Source: Pseudarthrobacter sulfonivorans
GTDB lineage: Bacteria > Actinomycetota > Actinomycetes > Actinomycetales > Micrococcaceae
Direction of reading: 5' to 3'
Length of the DNA stretch: 64,000 bases
Assembly: GCF_014712225.1 (NCBI RefSeq)
Contig: NZ_JACXBW010000008.1
Span: 178,482 to 242,481, forward strand
Of this stretch, positions 58,253 through 64,000 are shown in pieces (position 1 is the stretch's first letter; every line of letters begins with the position of its first letter). The translations under genes and the position numbers were made by a program. The notes beneath the pieces were generated by a model. The model was not told the DNA's origin. It did no database searches and saw only the letters and a list, made by a program, of their open reading frames with translations.

Positions 58253-59286
58253 ATCTGCTGGGTCCCGAAGCCGACACGGCGGCACCACGGAACCTCCTCT
58301 TCCTTGGCGGCACCGGGGTGATCAGCGCAGCAGCGGCACAACGCGCCGTCGTCCTCGGTCACCGGGTGACAATCCTGAACCGCGGGCAGTCCGGCAAACC
58401 GGTGCCGGACGGCGCAGAGGTGCTGCATGCGGACATCCGTGACCGGGAGGCTGTGCGGAGCGTGCTCGCGGGACTGGAGTTCGATGCCGTCGCGGACTTT
58501 ATTACGTTTACTCCGGATCAGGCGCGGGCCAACGTAGAGCAGTTCCGGGGCCGTACGGGCCAGTACGTGTTCATCAGTACGGCGTCGGCGTACCAAAAGC
58601 CGCCCAACCGTTTGCCGATCCTGGAATCCACGCCGTTGAAAAACCCGTTTTGGCAGTATTCGCGGGACAAGATCGCCTGTGAGGACGTGCTGTTCGGGGC
58701 CTATCGTTCCGACGACTTTCCGGTCACCGTGGTGCGCCCGTCACACACCTACGACCGCACGAGAGTCGGCCTGCTGGGCGGCTGGACAGACATTCACCGT
58801 ATGCGCACCGGCCAGCCGGTCATGGTGCACGGCGACGGCACCTCGCTCTGGACGGTGACGCACGCCCGCGACTTCGCGAAGGCGTTCGTTGGACTGCTCG
58901 GCAGGCCGCAGGCGGTGGGCGAGAGCTACACCATCACTTCCGACGAATACCTGCCCTGGGACCAGATCTACGGCCTGTTTGCGCGGGCGGCCGGAGTTTC
59001 CGAGCCCGAACTGGTCCACATCGCCTCCGAAACCATTGCCGCGCACAGCGCCGGTTACAGTCCTCACCTCGGGCCCGGCCTGCTCGGCGACCGGGCCCAT
59101 TCGGTGGTGTTCGACAACAGCAAGATCAAGGCCCTGGTGCCCGGATACACGGCCACCATTGCCTTCGCGGACGGAACCCGGGAGATCGTCAACTGGTACG
59201 ACAGCCACCCTGAACTGCAGTCAGTCGACCACGAGTTCATGGCGCTGAGCGATCGGCTGATTCGGTGGGCACGGAGCGCCGGCTAG
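58249..59286 (+). CDS. NAD-dependent epimerase/dehydratase-type protein
   Basis: 345 residues from GTG 58249. NLLFLGGTGVISAAAAQRAV is the cofactor motif (GGTGxxS, with Ser in the place of the usual last Gly), YVFISTASAYQKPP holds the catalytic Ser region, and YSRDK is the YxxxK catalytic pair. The later VRPSHTYDRTRVGLLGGWTD and VTHARDFAKAFVGLL fit extended SDRs of the chloroplast CSP41/sugar-nucleotide type. Coupled to the AKR gene, it may act on the same sugar. Confidence 0.85.
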   Translation: MNLLGPEADTAAPRNLLFLGGTGVISAAAAQRAVVLGHRVTILNRGQSGKPVPDGAEVLHADIRDREAVRSVLAGLEFDAVADFITFTPDQARANVEQFRGRTGQYVFISTASAYQKPPNRLPILESTPLKNPFWQYSRDKIACEDVLFGAYRSDDFPVTVVRPSHTYDRTRVGLLGGWTDIHRMRTGQPVMVHGDGTSLWTVTHARDFAKAFVGLLGRPQAVGESYTITSDEYLPWDQIYGLFARAAGVSEPELVHIASETIAAHSAGYSPHLGPGLLGDRAHSVVFDNSKIKALVPGYTATIAFADGTREIVNWYDSHPELQSVDHEFMALSDRLIRWARSAG

Positions 59287-59309
59287 CCTTCTTCAACCCA
59301 GGGGTCTTT

Positions 59310-59699
59310 TCAACCCACGGATTCTCTTTCCACCCACTGGGCCCGCCATTCGGGTGCTTCGAAGGCCTCGCTCCAGTACGCCGTCTCCGTAGCGATCCTG
59401 CCGTCCCGGAACTCGAAGATGAACACTGTTTCGTACTTCGGGCCGTTGTAATCCAGCAGGGCTTCGGCCACCACCAGGTTCCCGCCGCTCGTCAGCCGGC
59501 GCGGCGTGATGGTGGGCAGTTGGGGAAAGGCGTTATAAATCCCCCGCCTGTTTTCCGCGCCGCGGACAACTTCACCGGACTGCGGCCAGTGCATCACCGC
59601 GTCGTCGTGAAACAGCTCGTCCATGACCTCTATATGGCGCTCGTTGATGCACGCGATCAACCGGCTGACCACGTTTTCATTTGCGCTTGATTCACCCAT
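59310..59699 (-). CDS. SnoaL-like / NTF2-fold protein
   Basis: 129 residues from ATG 59699 (in-frame ATGs upstream lack good ribosome sites). It has the SnoaL_2 pattern: VVSRLIACINERHIEVMDEL, FHDDAVMHWPQSGEVVRGAE, and the end FIFEFRDGRIATETAYWSEA. The fold forms a cone-shaped pocket used for small-molecule binding, isomerases or cyclases. No specific substrate. Convergent with the epimerase gene. Confidence 0.85.
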   Translation of the reverse strand: MGESSANENVVSRLIACINERHIEVMDELFHDDAVMHWPQSGEVVRGAENRRGIYNAFPQLPTITPRRLTSGGNLVVAEALLDYNGPKYETVFIFEFRDGRIATETAYWSEAFEAPEWRAQWVERESVG

Positions 59700-59849
59700 T
59701 TTTGACCTGATTTCTCTGATCATTCCTGCGGACCGCCGACACTTGAATTGTCCTCCGGAAGCTCGCGCTTTGCCACGCTGACGCCGGGTTGGTCCGTGCA
59801 ACTTCCGGCGCCAAAGTCTGTTGCAGAACGATTCTATTGTATTGTTATT

Positions 59850-59878
59850 CGATAGTCATGCATTGACAGTCGATAGCC
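59850..59878 (+). promoter_or_regulatory. Direct repeat, possible operator of the DUF2975/HTH pair
   Basis: CGATAGTC (59850-59857) and CGATAGCC (59871-59878) are 21 bp apart, on the same face of the helix. They lie just before the ribosome site of the DUF2975 gene, in an AT-rich promoter region with TATTGTATTGTTATTC upstream. Confidence 0.35.
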
Positions 59879-59889
59879 AAGGAGATCCT

Positions 59890-60381
59890 ATGGGAAAGCC
59901 GCTCACAGTCGCCCTGCGCACAATACTGGCGCTGGTGCTCGCCGGTTCGCTGTTCGTCCAGGTGCGGATGGTGCCACTGCTGTCCATCGACCTGGAGGAA
60001 GCGGGGACTGAGCCGGGGGTACGCATCCTGGCCCTGGTGATTGTGGTCCTGGGTATCGTCACGGTCCAGGTCACGCTGGTTTGCGTGTGGCGCCTCCTGG
60101 CGATGGTGCGGCGGGGAACGGTGTTCTCCCCCGCCGCGTTCCGCTACGTCGATGTCATCTTCGGTGCGGTGGCGGCCGCGTCAGTCCTGGTGTTCGCGCT
60201 TGCGGTGATGCTCGCCCCGGGCGACGCCGCACCCGGCATAGTGCTGCTGATTTGCGGCGCCTCGCTGCTGATTGCAGGCGTCGCCCTGATTATCCTCGTG
60301 CTCCGGGCACTCTTGGCCCAGGCTGTGGCCCGCGATGCCGAAGCCAACCAGCTGCGCGCTGAGCTGGGCGAGGTCATCTGA
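59890..60381 (+). CDS. DUF2975 family membrane protein
   Basis: 163 residues with four hydrophobic helices (about 8-28, 45-68, 83-107 and 112-138), matching DUF2975: VFSPAAFRYVDVIFGAVAAA after the second helix. AAGGAG is well placed before ATG 59890. DUF2975 genes are regularly followed by a YozG-type HTH gene, as here (stop TGA and next ATG overlap). Function unknown. Confidence 0.85.
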   Translation: MGKPLTVALRTILALVLAGSLFVQVRMVPLLSIDLEEAGTEPGVRILALVIVVLGIVTVQVTLVCVWRLLAMVRRGTVFSPAAFRYVDVIFGAVAAASVLVFALAVMLAPGDAAPGIVLLICGASLLIAGVALIILVLRALLAQAVARDAEANQLRAELGEVI

Positions 60382-60608
60382 TGCCGATCGTCGTTGACAT
60401 TGACGTCATGCTGGCGCGTCGCAAAATGCCTGTGGGCGAACTGGCCGGTCGGATTGGGATTACGCCGGCAAACCTTGCCGTACTAAAGAACGGCCGCGCC
60501 AAGGCCGTGCGGTTCACCACCCTGGAAGCGCTGTGCGAAGTCCTCGACTGTCAGCCCGGAGACCTGCTGCGATGGGAACCCGGCGAACCGCAAGACACCA
60601 CTGCCTGA
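60381..60608 (+). CDS. YozG-like XRE/Cro HTH regulator
   Basis: 75 residues. The HTH is visible as MPVGELAGRIGITPANLAVL and KNGRAKAVRFTTLEALCEVL, then CQPGDLLRW, the usual end of YozG-type Cro/C1 proteins. Such regulators control the DUF2975 operon they belong to. Coupled to DUF2975 by a TGATG overlap. Confidence 0.9.
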   Translation: MPIVVDIDVMLARRKMPVGELAGRIGITPANLAVLKNGRAKAVRFTTLEALCEVLDCQPGDLLRWEPGEPQDTTA

Positions 60609-60627
60609 TGCGGGGCAGACTGGTGAA

Positions 60628-61461
60628 ATGACACTTTCACCGCTCATCACACTCAATGACGGCCACACCATCCCGCAATTGGGGCTCGGCACCTGGCCGC
60701 TGGACGACGACCAGGTGGCGACCGCCGTCGTCCATGCCCTGGAAACCGGGTACCGGCACATCGATACCGCAGTGAAATACGGCAACGAGGAGGGTGTGGG
60801 CAACGGCATCCGCGCCAGCGGCATGGACCGCGGTGAACTGTTTGTAACCACCAAACTGGACGGCCAGTTCCAAGGCGGGGACCGCGCGGCGGCGGGGCTG
60901 GAAGGGTCACTGACCCGCATGGGACTGGATTATGTGGACCTCCTGCTCATCCACTGGCCGCTGCCCGCGCGCGACGAGTTTGTCTCCACTTGGAAGACGT
61001 TCGAACGGCTGCAGGCCGAGGGGAAAGTCCGGTCGATCGGCGTCTCCAACTTCAAGCCGGCCCACCTGGAGCGGCTTCTGGCCGGGACGGACGTAGTTCC
61101 GGCCGTGAATCAGATCCAGCTGAGTCCGGCCATCACCCGGGCCGCGGATCGTGAGTTCAACGCTAAGCACGGAATCGTCACGGAGTCGTACAGCCCGCTG
61201 GGTGGTTCCGGAGCGAGCCTGTTGCGGGCTCCGATCTTGGCCCAACTGGGTGAAAAGTACGGCAAAACGCCTGCCCAGATGGTGTTGCGCTGGCATATTG
61301 AGCAGGGACTTGTGGTCATTCCAAAATCGGGAAATCCGGAGCGGATGAAGGAGAACCTGGAGATCTTCGATTTCGCCCTGGAGCCGCAGGATCTAGCGGA
61401 ATTTGCCGCCTTGGACGAGGGCCCCGGCGCCGGGAACGATTCCGACACAACAGGGCACTGA
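60628..61461 (+). CDS. Aldo/keto reductase (AKR5-like)
   Basis: 277 residues from ATG 60628. Motifs: IPQLGLGTWPLDDDQVATAV, ALETGYRHIDTAVKYGNEEG (D and Y), LFVTTKLDG (K), VDLLLIHWPLP (H), VVIPKSGNPERMKENLEIFD (NADPH phosphate). Same subtype as the 56378 gene. It follows the HTH gene by 19 bp and may be cotranscribed. Substrate unknown. Confidence 0.92.
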   Translation: MTLSPLITLNDGHTIPQLGLGTWPLDDDQVATAVVHALETGYRHIDTAVKYGNEEGVGNGIRASGMDRGELFVTTKLDGQFQGGDRAAAGLEGSLTRMGLDYVDLLLIHWPLPARDEFVSTWKTFERLQAEGKVRSIGVSNFKPAHLERLLAGTDVVPAVNQIQLSPAITRAADREFNAKHGIVTESYSPLGGSGASLLRAPILAQLGEKYGKTPAQMVLRWHIEQGLVVIPKSGNPERMKENLEIFDFALEPQDLAEFAALDEGPGAGNDSDTTGH

Positions 61462-61509
61462 GAGAACCCCGGACCTGCCTTTTGTGGGGATCCGGAGTGG
61501 CGAAAAGAA

Positions 61510-61527
61510 AGTAAGCATGATTACTAT
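61510..61527 (+). promoter_or_regulatory. Palindromic stress-promoter motif upstream of glsB
   Basis: AGTAAGCATGATTACT (61510-61525) overlaps the TACTAT -10-like hexamer (61522-61527), about 70 nt before the ATG. The best match to the motif in the window apart from one base in the palindrome. Confidence 0.55.
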
Positions 61528-61596
61528 TGAGGCAGAGGGATGAAGCGTACCCGGGATCCGGGCACCTCCCTGACTTAGGAAGAGGGAACGACAAAA

Positions 61597-61863
61597 ATGG
61601 GCTTCTTTGGATTTCTGATTCTTGGCCTTATTGCCGGTGCTATCGCTAAGGCGATCCTTCCCGGCCGACAGGGTGGCGGAATTTTCATCACATTGCTTCT
61701 CGGTGTCGTCGGAGCGTTCCTCGGCGGTTGGCTTGGTAGCCTGCTCTTCAACGCGCCGCTGCAGGAATTCTTCTCCATCCAGACCTGGCTGCTCGCGATC
61801 GTGGGCTCCATCATCGTGCTGCTGGTTTACGGCATGATCACGAAGCGCGGCGTCCGCAGCTAA
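61597..61863 (+). CDS. GlsB/YeaQ/YmgE family membrane protein
   Basis: 88 residues with three hydrophobic helices and the GlsB signature GFFGFLILGLIAGAIAKAIL PGRQGGG-type start (shown in two parts), then LLGVVGAFLGGWLGSLLF. The family (transglycosylase-associated, PF04226) is induced by general stress in many bacteria. A stress-type promoter motif and an own terminator suggest a single stress-induced transcript. Confidence 0.9.
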   Translation: MGFFGFLILGLIAGAIAKAILPGRQGGGIFITLLLGVVGAFLGGWLGSLLFNAPLQEFFSIQTWLLAIVGSIIVLLVYGMITKRGVRS

Positions 61864-61879
61864 CTTCGTCACCGGCATG

Positions 61880-61920
61880 AAAACCGGCCCGGGGCACTTC
61901 CCTGGGCCGGTTTTCTTTTC
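61880..61920 (+). terminator. Terminator after glsB
   Basis: AAAACCGGCCC (61880-61890) pairs with GGGCCGGTTTT (61904-61914) around a G/C loop, and TTTTCTTTTC follows. Classical rho-independent form. Confidence 0.9.
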
Positions 61921-61973
61921 TTCCGGCAAATCGCGCCGGAGACTGACACCTTCTCAACGGGCAGGAGTTCATT

Positions 61974-62453
61974 ATGAAATCGAAACTTCTTTTGGGTATT
62001 GGCATCGCTGCAGGCTACGTCCTGGGATCGCGGTCCGGCCGGGCAGCGTACGACAAGCTGAAGTCCAGGGCAACGGGCATCTGGGACAGTAAGCCCGTCC
62101 AGGACAAGGTCAGTGCCGCCACGGAAGCCATCAAGGAAAAGGCTCCCGGGGTTGCGGATCAGCTTGGGGAGGCCGCGCGCAGGGCGGGCACCGTGATCGG
62201 GTCCGCCGTCCACCATGACGCGTCCAGCAATGGCAAAGCAAAAACGTCCGACGCCGGCGCCTCGCAAGGTGCGTCGGGCACCGACGGGGACCACGTCCCC
62301 GCCCACAGCACCCACCCGGAAACGGTGAACCTCGGGACCTCGGATGTTGAATCCGACCCCGCACTCAACGATACCCAGGGCCAGGACTGGTCCGACGAGG
62401 GCGGCGCTACTCCCGCCGGTGCAGCCACGAACGTTGATCCGCGACGGGAGTAA
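61974..62453 (+). CDS. YtxH-like small membrane protein
   Basis: 159 residues. A short N-terminal hydrophobic helix LLLGIGIAAGYVLGSRSGRA (the YtxH pattern) is followed by AAYDKLKSRATGIWDSKPVQ and a helical region to about 75, then a Ser/Gly/Asp-rich disordered tail. YtxH proteins belong to general-stress regulons in other Gram-positives. It follows glsB, but a terminator separates them. Confidence 0.75.
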   Translation: MKSKLLLGIGIAAGYVLGSRSGRAAYDKLKSRATGIWDSKPVQDKVSAATEAIKEKAPGVADQLGEAARRAGTVIGSAVHHDASSNGKAKTSDAGASQGASGTDGDHVPAHSTHPETVNLGTSDVESDPALNDTQGQDWSDEGGATPAGAATNVDPRRE

Positions 62454-62641
62454 TCCAACGGTTCCTTGAGGGTAGGTAACGGCCCAGGCCGCTGCGTGAC
62501 ACAAGCCCTGCGGGAACTGTGCTAAAACTGATTGACCTTGCTGGCCGTCGCGATCCTTGGGGGACGCGGCGGCCGGTGGCGTCTCAGGTGATGGCAACCA
62601 AACGGGGCTCATGTGGCCGACCGGCATATTCGGGGGTACAT

Positions 62642-63340
62642 ATGAGCACTTCAGGCAACATCCCGGCCGCACCCGCGGGGTGGTACACCGATCCTGCCGG
62701 CACAGGACGGCTCCGGTGGTGGGACGGCTCCGCCTGGACGGACCAGTTCAGCACCCCCTCCCAGCAAGGCCCCTATGGCTGGCCTGGGGCTCCCAGCCCG
62801 TACGCGGGCGCCAGTCCCTACGCCGGGGGTGGTCAGCCGGCGGGTCCGTATGCGAACGTTCCCGTTGCTTTCCAGCGTCCCCTCCTCAGTCGCGACGCTC
62901 CGGTTTACAACCCGCTGATTTGGGTCATCACGCTGCTTCCGTTGCTTTCCACTGTTCTTGTGCTGCTCTGGAACCCGGAGTTCAGGTTCATTGTCGTGGG
63001 CCGGCAGCAGACCCTGGATCCGTGGTCGCTCTTCACTCCCACGTACTTCCTCCTGCTCTTCTCGGGCTTCCTCACCTACACGGCTTCTGTGCTGCTTGCT
63101 TACTTCGACTCCCAACGGCTCAGGCGTGACGGCGTCGTAAGGCCGTTCCATTGGGCTTGGAGCTTTCTCAGCAGCGCTGTGTACGTCATCGGGCGATCGG
63201 TGATCATGGCGAAAGTAGCCCGCGGGCGCGGGCTGGTGCCCATCTGGGTACTGATCGGCGTCGTGGTCCTTAACATCGTGGTGACAAACCTCAAGATGTC
63301 CGCGCTGATGTCGTCCATGATCGCGACCATTCCCGCCTGA
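62642..63340 (+). CDS. DUF2510 domain-containing membrane protein
   Basis: 232 residues from ATG 62642. The DUF2510 signature PAGWYTDPAGTGRLRWWDGS and AWTDQF occupies residues about 12-38, a Pro/Gly/Tyr-rich linker follows to about 75, then four hydrophobic helices (about 95-115, 130-155, 172-190, 200-222). DUF2510 is a short domain found at the N-terminus of actinobacterial envelope proteins; function unknown. GGGGGT precedes the ATG. Confidence 0.82.
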   Translation: MSTSGNIPAAPAGWYTDPAGTGRLRWWDGSAWTDQFSTPSQQGPYGWPGAPSPYAGASPYAGGGQPAGPYANVPVAFQRPLLSRDAPVYNPLIWVITLLPLLSTVLVLLWNPEFRFIVVGRQQTLDPWSLFTPTYFLLLFSGFLTYTASVLLAYFDSQRLRRDGVVRPFHWAWSFLSSAVYVIGRSVIMAKVARGRGLVPIWVLIGVVVLNIVVTNLKMSALMSSMIATIPA

Positions 63341-63486
63341 GCAGGTGTTTGGGCGGGCGAGGACCCGACTCTGGCCGCACACCGCACCGCAGCAGTTCCT
63401 GTCGATCTGGATTGCAACACCCTGCTTCAGTAGAATTTAACTGCCTCGGAGCGGACACGATTCGGGTCCTGCACGGGGTCCCGGAA

Positions 63487-63705
63487 ATGGAACGCATCAT
63501 GCTCGACGACCTGCTTTGTAAGTTAAATATTGGGCATCACTGGCTCGCAGAATCCAATCCTGACGGCACTTTCTACCGGCACTGCGCGAAGTGTGGGAAA
63601 GCTGATTTACACAGTAATCGATGGTCAGGGCGCGTTGCGCGTGGAGACCACCGCAGTGACCCGAATAGCGGTCAGTTTATTCTGAGCAACCCGCCCGACT
63701 CCTAA
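63487..63705 (+). CDS. Small hypothetical protein with a CxxC motif
   Basis: 72 residues from ATG 63487 (ATG 63499 also possible). The segment LNIGHHWLAESNPDGTFYRH and CAKCGKADLH suggests a small zinc-ribbon-like or metal-binding peptide, with HH, H, C-x2-C and a final H as ligands. The C-terminal part is Arg/Asp/Ser-rich. AT-richer than neighbours, especially 63515-63560, which could mean recent transfer. I do not recognise the family. Confidence 0.45.
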   Translation: MERIMLDDLLCKLNIGHHWLAESNPDGTFYRHCAKCGKADLHSNRWSGRVARGDHRSDPNSGQFILSNPPDS

Positions 63706-63708
63706 ATT

Positions 63709-63929
63709 GTCACACCCTCGCGGCAGAGTCTTCCTATGGAGGCTTTGACGGAGCGGCTTGCGGGGAACGGCGGTAGTTCCGCCGTGCCTGCGCCCGCGAG
63801 CCTGGCATCGGCGAGGGTTCCGGGCGCGGACAGTCCAACGCCGGCAATAATGTCGTACCCCCTTGGCAGAGTGTTCCTATGGAGGCTTTAGCGGAGCGGC
63901 TCGGGGGGAACGGCGGCAGTTCCGTCCTG
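63709..63929 (+). repeat. Tandem duplication of a gene start
   Basis: A block of about 78 bp at 63709-63786 recurs at 63852-63929 (offset 143 bp) with about a dozen changes. Both copies include GGCAGAGT-TTCCTATGGAGGCTT (shown interrupted) and continue into the coding part through GGGGAACGGCGG-AGTTCCG. The second copy starts the gene that leaves the window. Confidence 0.8.
63736..63891 (+). pseudogene. Out-of-frame remnant copy of the following gene start
   Basis: ATG 63736 opens a 51-codon frame (MEALTERLAGNGGSSAVPAP at the start) that ends at TAG 63889-63891 inside the second copy. It encodes the same first 15 residues as the 63879 gene, but the 143-bp offset is not a multiple of three, so it cannot read into it. 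Best seen as a remnant of a tandem duplication, or as a leader frame. Confidence 0.45.
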
Positions 63930-64000
63930 CTGGTGCGCGCCGGGTCGCCTGTTGAGGGTGCTTTCACCCCTGAACTATTCGACCCTGAACTACTCGACGC
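63879..64000 (+). CDS. N-terminal part of a gene cut by the window edge
   Basis: ATG 63879 opens a frame with MEALAERLGGNGGSSVLLVR and continues to the end of the window (FTPELFDPELLDA). No domain is visible in 40 residues. In Arthrobacter genomes, DUF222/HNH endonuclease genes are frequent and repeat-associated, so this is a possible identity, but it is a guess. The upstream duplicate indicates a repeat-prone locus. Confidence 0.4.
   Translation, partial: MEALAERLGGNGGSSVLLVRAGSPVEGAFTPELFDPELLD

Noticed and set aside
1..64000. tRNA, rRNA, insertion sequences or plasmid origins.
   Set aside because: No such sequence or transposase/replication gene was recognised by eye; a tRNAscan or ISfinder search would be needed to be certain.

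Overview
The window looks like chromosomal DNA of a high-GC Gram-positive actinobacterium, most likely Arthrobacter/Pseudarthrobacter or a close relative in the Micrococcaceae. The reasons are the gene content (Ku/LigD end joining in the Pol-PE-Lig order, a SigB/SigF-type sigma factor, the DUF3618/holin-like/YihY stress-membrane cluster, DUF445, DUF2510 and DUF6458 proteins, an ECF42-DGPF pair, a desferrioxamine-type cluster), the very high GC by eye, and many ATGA/GTGA stop-start overlaps. No rRNA, tRNA, CRISPR array, insertion sequence or prophage was recognised. These are hand-read assignments; no database search was possible.

Layout. 1-2.9 kb: glycan genes (a cut-off glycosyltransferase, two GT9 heptosyltransferase-like proteins, a GmhB-like phosphatase). 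2.7-8.0 kb: a general-stress block with a SigB/SigF-like sigma factor, a coiled-coil membrane protein, and a run of envelope proteins (DUF3618-type, holin-like, YihY). 8.3-11.6 kb: an uncharacterised operon of acyl-CoA dehydrogenase, PIG-L deacetylase/methyltransferase fusion and GT2. 11.6-20.8 kb: housekeeping genes (Dps, O-methyltransferase, thiamine-binding protein, TetR, AzlCD, GDPD, DUF445, PxpA). 20.9-24.1 kb: GH65 disaccharide phosphorylase plus beta-phosphoglucomutase. 25.8-30.1 kb: a complete fructose PTS operon (DeoR-type regulator, FruK, FruA, HPr). 31.7-35.7 kb: a SAP-like protein, Ku and LigD. 36.9-40.6 kb: MHS transporter, FUSC protein, SDR. 40.7-42.4 kb: the YCII/DGPF protein and its ECF42 sigma factor. 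42.5-48.1 kb: desABCD-like siderophore operon under an iron box. 50.1-55.9 kb: a four-carbon sugar-acid catabolic operon with its GntR/FCD regulator. 56-63.4 kb: dodecin, three aldo/keto reductases, an epimerase, a DUF2975/HTH pair and small stress-membrane proteins. 63.7-64.0 kb: a tandemly duplicated gene start, with the gene running off the window.

How it fits together. The most interesting shared signal is a palindromic promoter motif, close to TAAGCATGCTTA followed by a -10-like sequence. It lies in front of the sigma factor gene, dps, the stress-membrane cluster (where it sits between two divergent genes), the DUF6458 gene and glsB, which suggests one stress regulon spread over the window. 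Other regulatory sites that can be read directly are an iron box overlapping the desA -10, an ECF42-type promoter (TGTCGA-N17-CGAC) in front of the DGPF gene, two TGTC-N-GACA operators between the GntR gene and its operon, and a LacI-type TGTAAGCGCTTACA site upstream of the GH65 operon. Several imperfectly explained inverted or direct repeats (30.2, 40.6/42.5, 36.5, 14.0 and 63.8 kb) are listed in the findings.
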